Positions 55,787 to 64,000 of a DNA stretch of 64,000 bases are shown here, piece by piece. This DNA comes from Pelecanus crispus. Its lineage: Eukaryota > Chordata > Aves > Pelecaniformes > Pelecanidae. The translations under genes and the position numbers were made by a program. Every line of letters begins with the position of its first letter. The stretch's first letter is position 1. Where the stretch lies: the NCBI RefSeq assembly GCF_030463565.1, contig NC_134649.1:444001-508000 (forward strand). Direction: 5' to 3'. Below the pieces are notes generated by a model that was not told the origin of the DNA, ran no database searches, and worked only from the letters and a program-made list of their open reading frames with translations.

Positions 55787-56104
55787 GCCGGCTGCCTGCC
55801 TGGGCCTGCCGGGGCGGGGCGGAGCACTCGCTCGGGGCCCGGCGGGGCGGGGACGGACCGGTGCCCCGGGCCCGCTCCCCGCCTTTGCCCGCCGGTGCCC
55901 GCCGCCTCCCGCTGCCCCCGGCCCCGCTGCCCGCCGGTGCCCCCCCACGCGCGCGTGCCGCGAGCGTGGCTACGCAGGGGGCGTGGCTACGCAAGGGGCG
56001 TGGCTACGCAAGGATGGTGGGCGGGGCGTGCCCGCCGCGGGGCGGGGCGTTGCCATGGGAGCGGCAAAGAGTGACGTGCGGAGGCGGAAGCGGCGCCGGC
56101 GGCC
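55787..56104. promoter_or_regulatory. Shared GDPGP1/CIB1 promoter region
   Basis: 318 bp of CpG-rich sequence between two divergent ATGs. It contains three tandem 17-bp units (55964-56014), each starting GCGTGGCTACGCA, a GCGT...ACGC partial palindrome. An X-box-like site GTTGCCATGGGAGC lies at 56049-56062 (12/14), 43 bp before the CIB1 ATG. There is no TATA box. Confidence 0.6.
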
Positions 56105-58366
56105 ATGGGGGGCTCGGCCAGCCTGCTGCCGCGGGAGGCCCTGGGCGAGTACCAGGTGCGGGGCCGGGGCCGGGATCGGGACCCCCGCGGGTGGGGGGGC
56201 TCGGCCGCGGCGGGGGCACGGTGGGGACGGCGTTGCCGCGGGGCGGAAGGTTCCCCGAGGCCAATGGCCCCCGGAGCCGGGGTGCCCCGGGCCAGGCCCT
56301 GGGCCCGGTGCCCCGGGGCTGAGCTGCGCTCTCCCCGCAGGAGCTGACGTTCCTGAGCAAGCAGGAGATCTTGCTGTAAGTACTGCCGTGGGCGGGCAGG
56401 GCGCGGGGTGCTGGCCCCAGCCCCATGAACCTCTCCCTGCCGGCCGGGCGTTGTGGGGCGAGGGTCTGTGGGCCTGGCTGCGGGCCTGGCTGTGGGGCTG
56501 GCTGTGGGGCCGGCCGTGGGGCCGGCCCTTTCCCCCTCCGCACTCCCATCCCTCTGGGCAGGCAGGCAGCAGGGCCAGCTCTCCCCATGCCCCCAGCCGT
56601 GGGGGTCCCGGGAGCAGAGACAGTACCTTCGCGGGACCACCCGGGCTGGCACGCTCCTGCCCCGGGCCGGCCCTGCGCACAGCTGGCAGGGAGCTGTGGG
56701 AAACGGGCCGGCCGCCCTTGTGCAGCGCTGGGAATTGCCGCCTGCGCTGCCGGTGCCCAGAGGGCTGCCTCCCGTGCCGCTCACGCCACAGAGCGTCTCT
56801 TGTTCTTGCCTCTTCAAGTGCCTACAAGAGGTTCAGTGAACTGCTGCCAAAGGAGGAGAGGGAGAATGCCTGCTCCGTGCGGGTTCCCAAGAGCCAGATC
56901 CTGAAGTTGCCTGAGCTGCGGGTACGGTGCCTGGCAGGCAGCGGGACTCGCTGCTGCTCCCTGGGTCGGGGCGTGTTTGGGCAGGGCCCTGTTACCCAGC
57001 GCTGCCCTCCCGGTGCTCCACCCTTGACGTGCAGCTCCAACAGTCACCTGGGGAAGCTGTGCACTTACTGCACGTCAGCTGTGCCAACAAACAGCTTCCT
57101 CATCCCCGCCTGCCGTGGAGGATCCCAGAGATCCCTCCTGCGCGAGGGCTGCTATCCCAGGGAGGCACAGGACAGGGATGGTCGTGCCGTGTGTGACAGA
57201 CTGGCAGCAGAGTGGGCTACCCGCTTGTGCCGGGGGTTGGCACCGGCCTGCGGCCCGTGTCTGCCACACGGGAGCCGGCCCGGCGCTGCCCAGCCCTGCC
57301 CTGAGCCCTTCCTGTGTCGGCAGGCAAACCCCTTCCAGCACCGGATCTGCCATGTGTTCTCCACCTCGGACAATGGGGACGACAGCATGTCCTTTGAAGA
57401 CTTCCTCGATATGCTGAGCGTCTTCAGCGACTCGGCGATCTTGGAAGTCAAATCCCACTACGCCTTCCGCATCTTTGGTAACGCTGCGGGCGGATGCCAC
57501 GTCCTGGGGTCCCTGCACCTCACGGGGGGGGCGTGGGCAGAGACAAGTCCTTGTTCGCAAGGGCTGGCAGTGCCCTCGGAGCGCCCACGGGGATGGCGGC
57601 TTTAGGAACTCTGTGGGAACTGCTGGTTTGACGCGATGACGTGCACTGAGAGGTGCAGCATGGAGCCTGCTGCGTCCTCGGGTCACCCAGGCCCTCTCCT
57701 TGCCAAGCATGGCTGCTCGTGACTCTGGGGTCACTGCAGCCCTGCTGAAATGTAACTTTCCTCTCCCCAAAGACTTTGATGATGATGGGATTCTGGACAG
57801 AAAGGACCTTGAGAAACTGGTGAACTGTCTGACGGGGCAAGGCGAAGATTCCCAGTTGAGCAACGCGGAGATGGAGCAGCTCATCCAAAACGTGAGGACT
57901 GTCCGGCTGGGCACTGGCCGCTGCATGGTCCTGGCCCCGCAGAGCTCACCGCTCGCCTTTCTCTCCCCTCAGATCCTGGAGGAGTCTGACATCGACAAGG
58001 ACGGCACCATCAACCTCTCCGAGTTCCAGCTCGTTGTCTCCCGCTCCCCGGACTTTGCCAGGTACGGTGGTCTCCAGCAGCACGGCTTGTCCCGGGGGAC
58101 CTGTCTGGGGGGTTGGCCCACCGTGATCGCTGTGCTGGTGTCAGGGCAGAGCTCTCGGTGGCAGTAAGGTGAGGCCGCCCTGTACGAGGTCTCTCATAAC
58201 AGCAGAGGGAACGGCATCCCACGCTAGCTCTGCAGGGAGCCTCTCCTGCACAGGGTAACGCTGCATCCCCGTAGCACTGGGCACTTGCAAGCTGCTGCGC
58301 GTCACCCGGCGAGGAGCTGCAGAACCTGTCTGTGTCTCTTGTAGCTCCTTCAAGATCGTCCTGTGA
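56105..58366 (+). CDS. CIB1: Calcium- and integrin-binding protein 1
   Basis: Seven coding exons (56105-56155, 56341-56375, 56819-56921, 57324-57477, 57773-57891, 57973-58061, 58345-58366) give 190 aa (human 191). It is a myristoylatable EF-hand protein: the start MGGSASLL has Gly2 for N-myristoylation. It binds the integrin alpha-IIb tail and several kinases. The first two EF-hands are degenerate, as in the family. EF3 (about residue 115, DFDDDGILDRKD) and EF4 (about residue 160, DIDKDGTINLSE) have complete calcium loops. Other conserved stretches are SFEDFLDMLSVFSD, SHYAFRIF, LVNCLTGQGED and the ending SRSPDFASSFKIVL. Confidence 0.97.
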
Positions 58367-59220
58367 GAGCCCTGTGGCTCCCCAGCAGAACTGCTCCTCC
58401 GGCTGCTGCAGCTCTTCATGGTCTCAGACGTTTCCTCTTTTCGCGAGCAGAGCAGCAGAGGCTCCCGCGCCTCACCAGCCCAGCAGTGCCGCGCAGTGCC
58501 TTAGGCAGGACACCCTCCTGCTCCCCTTTCACGCCCGGCAGGCGAGATGGCCGTGTCTCTGCAGCCTGCAGAGGTGGGGCCCTGGGAAGCTGCCTTGCTT
58601 CCAATCTCCCAGGATTGGATTTTAACTCCTTATGCAAACCAAGGGCAGCTTTGTGGGTGGGGGGAGGCACAGAGAGGTGCTTCTGGCTGGGGGCCACACT
58701 GCACCGAGCACAGCCCCTCTCTGCCCTCAGTACCAATTCGTGCCTTCCGCTAGCGGGCAGGGAGCTGCCTCCCCTCGCCGAGCCCCTGCCCAGCTCTCCT
58801 GTCTTCCCGGGGGCCTCCCTGCTGCAATGTGGATCCGTTTCTCTGAGCAATAACCCAAATGTGGATCCCTTTCTCTGAGCAATAGCCCAAACGTGGATCC
58901 CTTTCTCTGAGCAATAGCCCAAACGTGGATCCCTTTCTCTGAGCAATAACCCAAGTGGCACTGTAAATGCACCATCCCGGCAGCAGACCTGTCCCCCACG
59001 TTTGCACAGGACGCCTTCCTCTCCCGACTGGCGAGGCACAGCCCCGCAGCAGCGCAGCCGGGCTCGCCTCAGGGACGCTCGGGCCCTGCTCTCCTTTTCC
59101 TCTTCTTTTCCTCTCTGCCCCCTTCTCTGGCTCAAGCACAGCAGCTGCTCTGCCTGCCCCGGCCTCTTCCTCCCTCCGCTCCTGCGGGGACACAAATAAA
59201 GGGCTCTGGTTTCACCCTCT
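58367..59220 (+). other. CIB1: CIB1 3' UTR with poly(A) signal
   Basis: AATAAA at 59195-59200 is the first canonical signal downstream, implying a 3' UTR of about 850 nt. It includes the 32-bp repeat at 58829-58956. Confidence 0.55.
58829..58956 (+). repeat. Four near-identical 32-bp tandem units in the CIB1 3' UTR
   Basis: Units start at 58829, 58861, 58893 and 58925, each beginning GTGGATCCCTTTCTCTGAGC and continuing with AATAGCCCAAAC or a close variant. Copies differ at only a few sites, so the expansion is recent. Confidence 0.92.
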
Positions 59221-61524
59221 GCTCTGTGCCGCCTTTGTCTGGCCGCAGGGACGGCGGAGGGGGCTGCTCCGGCAGTGCAGCGGGACCGCTGCCACGATGG
59301 GTGCTGGGGACGCAGCCTCCTGCCAGGCCCCTCTGCCCCAGCGCCAGCCGCAGCTCCAGGGGACAGGTCCCGCGTCCTGCTCGGTGACAGCCCATTCCGT
59401 GGGCCACCTCCCTCCTCCAAAACCCAGGGATTGTTCTCAGCAGCGCCAAGAGGTCAGCTCTCCAGCAAGAGGCACAAAGGGAAATCCAGGGCAGGCGAGC
59501 AGCTACCTTTGCTGCGGGCAGCGCCGGAGCCCTTTGTGCCTGTTCATCCATCGGGGCTTCGCCCTGGCCCGCTGCCAGCCGCGGGCAACGGCCCTGCCTG
59601 CACTTTCGCAGCGAGCCCCTGGCCGCTCCCACTGCTTCGGCAAGCCTCATCGCCGGAGAGCGCTCTGCGAGGCGACGCCGGGGCTGTGGCACCGTATGCC
59701 GGGGGCCGGTGGGGTGCCTGGGGGTCCGTCTCGCCCCCCCCCCCCAGCAGCGCCTGCGCTGGGGTGGGGTGGCCGACGGTTGTCTCAGGGCGCCGGCGCG
59801 GCTGTTTCTCACGTACCGGCTCCTCGCTCCTGGTGGTGCTGGCCCTTCCAGCTCAGTGCCCCGCGGTGCTGGTGGTATCTGCCCACCGCGGCCTGCGCCC
59901 CTGCAGCCCCGGGGGCTGTGTCTGCTGGCACAGCACCAGCCAATGCCTCCGGTGGCTTTTTTGATGTCCCAGAACAGGCTGGGCAGGAAGTTTGGTGTGC
60001 TGGTCCAGCCGGGAGCCAGGCAGTGCCAGTCCCCAGGGGGAAGCCTGCCCTGACACGCCAGCTCAAGTGTGGAGCTCGCTGCTTCCCCCAGCCCCGTGCT
60101 CACGCTGCCGGCGCTTCCCAGGCATGAACGTTCACGAGCAGCGCTGCACCGCAGCTCCCAGTCCCAGCCATCACCGAGTCGGGTCCTGCTGGCAAAGCAG
60201 CTGGGGTCTGCCAGCAGCTGTGCGGGACAGAAACAAGGACAAGGACGTGCCTGCTCCCTGGGCTGTCAGCGGGGTCCCGTGCGCAGCACAGCACCGTGGT
60301 CCTGGGGAAGGGGCTGCCCCTCTCCTGCCGGAGGCTGCCCCGCTCCCAGCCCCAGGCACCTGCTTTCCTTCCTGGTCACCTCTGCCTTCCTCTGCTTCTT
60401 GCGGTGCTGGGACAGCATCACCCCATCGCTCTACAGCTCCCCCCGTCACAGGGGCCACTCCGCTCTCCCCGCCACAGCACGCACCTCCATGCATGGCCCC
60501 AAAACAGTGGAGTGCTGCCCGAGCTCGCTGCCATGGACGCATGACACCCTGACAGCGGGGCCACAGGGACCCTCGGGCACCAGCCCTGGGCAGCATCACC
60601 TCCCAGCCCAACGCTCAGCCAGGCACACACGGACTTCACAGACTGCAGGAGCTCTGCCTGCCAGCACAACCCTCCTGCCCCATCTGTCTGTCTGTCCCCG
60701 CCAGGGTGAAGAGCAGCCAGCCACAAACACGTTTCCCCTGACCGCAGCGAGAGCCGGAGACGGTTCCTCTCCGCGGGGCTGCCGGGATGCTCCTGGCCGT
60801 GGTTGGCCCTGGGAAGGTGCCCAGCCCCACCGCAGCAGCACGCACGCATCCAAAGGAGACACCTGGACTTTATATAAAAACCACAGACATTTCTGCACGC
60901 GCACATGGGGTGCGGGGGGCAAGTCGCTGCCCCGCCTGGCACGGGGCGAGCACCGTGCCCCGCTCCCTCCCCAGGACATGATTCACATTTTCAACGTATT
61001 AAAAACGAACCAAGCACAGACACACAACACATGCCGCGGGGTCACTGCGCCGGCACCGCCCGGCCGCACGCGTGGCTCCGGGTCCCACAGCGGGACGTCA
61101 CAGTGAGTCGGGGCGCGAGGGGGCTGCGGCTGCCCCCTCCTGCCCTCTGCATAGAGGGGGCCGGGGCCCCGCGGAGCCGTGCCAGCAGCCTGAGCTGGGC
61201 GCCGTGTCCATCCCTGCAGCGGGGATGCTGGGCTAGGGGGAAAGTCCCGCACGTCCCTGCAAGGCACGCAGCACCCTTCGCCACCAGCGCCGTCCCGAGG
61301 AGCTGGGCTGGAGCAGCCGAGGCGATGCCCAGGGAGCTCCCGGGGAAGCCAAGCCATGACGGGGCGACACGGGGCCAGCCCCGCCGGCTGGGTGGGTGCC
61401 GCAGCAGGGCACGGGCTCCAGGCATGCACACACAGACAACACGGACCCCAGCCACGGTGCCGCGGTCCGGCGAGGCTCAGCAGAGCAGAGGCAGTCACGG
61501 GCGAGGCCTTGGCTCTCATCCCCA
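59221..61524. other. CIB1-SEMA4B intergenic region and SEMA4B 3' UTR
   Basis: No gene or transposon was recognised. The right part must contain the SEMA4B 3' UTR. Only a variant signal (TATAAA on minus, 60869-60874) was noted. Confidence 0.45.
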
Positions 61525-64000
61525 TCACACTACCGAGTCCTGGATCTCTGAGCCCAGGCGCACCCGGGGTCTTTGGCAGGCGGGAGACACCTCCACGAAG
61601 CTGTCCCGGACATGGAGGGGCCTCTTTTCCGATTCGGAGAAGGCGTGTGGAGGGCCTGGGGGCTCATGCACGGGGGTGCTGACGATGTAGTTGTCCTGCA
61701 GGGCCTGGTAGCCCTTGTGCTCGGGTGCCGCGCTGGGCAGGCTGCTGCCGTTCAGGGGCAGGCTCTCCACCGGCTTGCGGGGTGGCTTCTGGTGCCGGCC
61801 GGGGTCGCTGGGCTCCAGCAAGGCTTTCATGCCATCGCGGTGCCGGTGCAGGAGGAAGAGGGCCAGCACAAGGACGGTGGCGGTGAAGAGCACGCACATC
61901 ACCAGGAACTCAGTCCAGTAGGTCTTGCCGTCCAGCCGGGCTGCGGCGCTACCCACCGCTGAGGTGCTCCGGGACGTGCTGACCGTCTCCAGGGCATCCC
62001 GGCCAGCGGCCACTTTCCTGCCAGGGTCCGGCGGCCCACGGGCCGGCTCCTGCACGCCCACGCAGTAGCTGGCCATCAGCTTGCGGAAGCCCTCCTCCAG
62101 CGACCAGCACTCGTAGGTACCCGCCCGCTCGGGGCTGCCCACCAGGATGAGGGCCCCGTCGGGCAGCACCAGGTAGGAGGCATTGACGGGCGCCCCGTCG
62201 TGCAGCCAGCGCCGCGAGGCCAGGTTGGAGAGCAGCCGGCACGGCAGCGGCCGCACAGCGTTGGGCGGCAGCTGGATCCGCTGGCACGGGGCGCCCGAGG
62301 CTGCGGGAAGACAACCCATGGGGACGTCAGCGAGGCCGTGGGGACCCCCACGGCGGGCGCGAGGGGGACGGGGGGTGCCGAGTGGGAGCCTGAGGGGTGT
62401 GGGAGCCCCTGGGACACCCCGGGCCGGCAGTGGCCCCAGCCCCGGGGGCAGAGCCCACAGGAGCTCACCTGGGGGCAGGAGGACGCGGGGACGGGGCTGG
62501 GATGCGTTGGCCAGCTGGCAGAGCCGCTCTGTGTCAGCGTCCTCGACGTCCTGCGCCCAGAGCCTGGGGACAGAGAGGGGTCAGGGCAGCGGGGTGCTGC
62601 GGGGTGCTGCGGGGTGCAGGGGGATGGAAAGGGGATGCAGCACTTACTGGGGGTGTGCAGGGGGGTGCAGAGTGACCCTGCGGCAGGCGCCCCGGCTCCA
62701 CGCGCAGAAGGGGTCCCGCGCCAGCACGCACTCGCCGCAGCTGCGGTACAGGCTGCAGTTGGCGAAGGGCACCTGAGCCACCGCCGTGTAGGTGGCTGCG
62801 TAGACCAGGCCCTGCGGGAGGGGGCACAGCGGGGTCAGCAGGCAGCCCCAGCCCTGGAGCCGTGCGGCAGGGTCGGCTCCTGCGCACCCCTGCCCTCCCG
62901 GGCTCCCTGGCCCCCAACCCAGGAGCAGGACCTGCCCCACACGGGCCGAGCCCGGAGCATCCCCTGCCTCCCCCCAGCCCCGCTGTGCCCGTGCCCGGCT
63001 CCTGCCTGGTCCTGGTCCAGCAGCAGCTGGAGAATGGGCTGGCCAGCGGGGAAGAGGCGGATCTCCTCGATGATGTGCACCCCGTGCTTCACGCGCACAG
63101 CCTTGTGCAACCGGCCGTCGTCTGCAAACACAAGGGCCGTGCTGAGAGGGGCTGGGGCACGCCATGCGCCGGCACCTGCCCCGTCGGCACCCTGGGGCTG
63201 CACCCACCTGTGCCCAGGAAGAGGACGTCGTAGGTGCTGTGGAGGCCCTGCGCACGGTGGACGCTGATCTGCTGGTAACGCAGGCGGCTCTGCAGCAGCA
63301 GCGGCTGGCTGCGCACGGGACTGTCCATCAGGAAGTGGTCCTTGATGAAGTTCAGTACCCGGTCTGGCATCTGGAGGGACGAGTTGATCTTCAGGTGCCG
63401 TGTGTGGCTGGTGATGCACTGGGGAGAGAGGAGAGGGCTTGGCCGGGGCACGGGGCAGCGGGCGGGTAAGTGGCCGTGCCGCGGTGGCCGCTGGGACCAG
63501 GCAGCGTGAGGGGCTGCTGCCCTGTGTCCTGCACCTGGGCAGGCACCGAGGAGGCACGTACCGTGCCCGGCCGGGGCTCCGGCACGGGGCCGGTGTCCGT
63601 GTACCACTGCTGCGTCTCGCGGTTCACCTCCTTGTAGAGCCCGCTGAAGGCTCGCTGCACGCTGCGCATGGGGAAGGCGCACACGGCCGAGCTGCCCAGG
63701 CCGCCCTTGTTCCTGGCAGGGGAGAGGCAAAGCCCGTGGCAGGATCAGGCAACCCAGCTCTGCCGAGCCCCCTGCACCGCCCCAGGAACCCCAGCGTGGC
63801 CGGAGCTGACCCGCGCCTCCCCATCCGCCCCGCCGTGCTGCGGGGAGTGCACCCGGGTCCCCTGCCAGCCCCTGCCCGCTGCTCACCACTGTGAGGTGAA
63901 GACCCCGTAGAAGAGCGTCTCCCTCCAGCGCAGTTCCCCCGGAGTGAGCACAAAGATGTCCTGCAGCACGTTGAAGGGGAAGCCATCCTCGGGGTGCGAG
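61525..64000 (-). CDS. SEMA4B: Semaphorin 4B, C-terminal part (gene runs off the right edge)
   Basis: Seven coding exons are visible: 63887 to beyond 64000, 63562-63712, 63208-63418, 63006-63121, 62648-62811, 62469-62563, 61525-62300. Class 4 semaphorins are membrane guidance cues that bind plexins. The sema domain end is seen in DGFPFNVLQDIFVLTPGE, LFYGVFTSQWNKG, VQRAFSGLYKEVNRETQQWY, RVLNFIKDHFLMD and TYDVLFLGTDDGRLHKAV. The PSI domain is NCSLYRSCGECVLARDPFCA and following. The Ig-like domain runs from the Cys in PLPCRLLSNLASRRWLHDGA to GTYECWSLEEGF. A membrane helix (VMCVLFTATVLVLALFLL) precedes a basic stop-transfer RHR and a cytoplasmic tail that ends SEIQDSVV, the SEMA4B PDZ-binding terminus. 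The intron after 63006 uses a GC donor (CAG|GCAGGA). Confidence 0.96.

Noticed and set aside
54134-56074. 646-codon plus-strand frame opposite GDPGP1
   Set aside because: It is the GC-driven complement of the GDPGP1 coding exon, Arg/Gln/Ala-rich with no family similarity.
1-64000. CRISPR arrays, operons, tRNA or rRNA genes
   Set aside because: None seen. The tandem repeats are vertebrate minisatellites without spacers, and the gene structures are intron-rich eukaryotic.

Overview
The window reads as a gene-dense, GC-rich stretch of a bird genome, probably a microchromosome. It holds twelve protein-coding genes with short introns, CR1 LINE fragments in the avian style, and a solo retroviral LTR of a type common in birds. 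The genes match the vertebrate MAN2A2 to SEMA4B neighbourhood (human 15q26.1). All gene calls come from reading exons, splice sites and reading-frame phase by eye against remembered family sequences. No database search was run.

Layout, left to right. Plus strand: the 3' end of MAN2A2 (1-1845), a small SHISA-like membrane protein gene resembling SHISAL1 (4016-5473), UNC45A (5749-13167) and RCCD1 (13540-20562). Minus strand, head to tail: NGRN (40670-41330), HDDC3 (38604-40620), VPS33B (30161-38445) and PRC1 (22121-28684), with PRC1 converging on RCCD1. Further right come TTLL13 (minus, about 43687/44541-54463) and GDPGP1 (minus, single exon, 54701-55786), then CIB1 (plus, 56105-58366), which is head to head with GDPGP1. 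The 3' half of SEMA4B (minus, 61525 to beyond 64000) converges on CIB1. The splice phases close in every gene, and the inferred proteins have near-family lengths (UNC45A 931 aa, PRC1 611, VPS33B 617, RCCD1 353, GDPGP1 361, CIB1 190, HDDC3 190). NGRN is clearly shorter than in mammals.

There is no single shared pathway. The genes cover Golgi glycan trimming (MAN2A2), myosin chaperoning (UNC45A), cytokinesis (PRC1), vesicle tethering (VPS33B), ppGpp/NADPH hydrolysis (HDDC3), mitochondrial ribosome assembly (NGRN), tubulin polyglutamylation (TTLL13), GDP-glucose clearance (GDPGP1), calcium/integrin signalling (CIB1) and axon guidance (SEMA4B).

Points of most interest are the SHISAL1-like gene between MAN2A2 and UNC45A; the gene order, in which HDDC3 and NGRN sit between VPS33B and TTLL13, unlike human; an NGRN stop codon inside its own poly(A) signal, 49 bp from the HDDC3 start; two inferred GC-AG introns; a possible in-frame cassette exon in MAN2A2; alternative 3' ends for TTLL13; cell-cycle (CHR/CCAAT) and RFX X-box-like promoter motifs; and several C/G-rich minisatellites, two of which share one core motif 23 kb apart.
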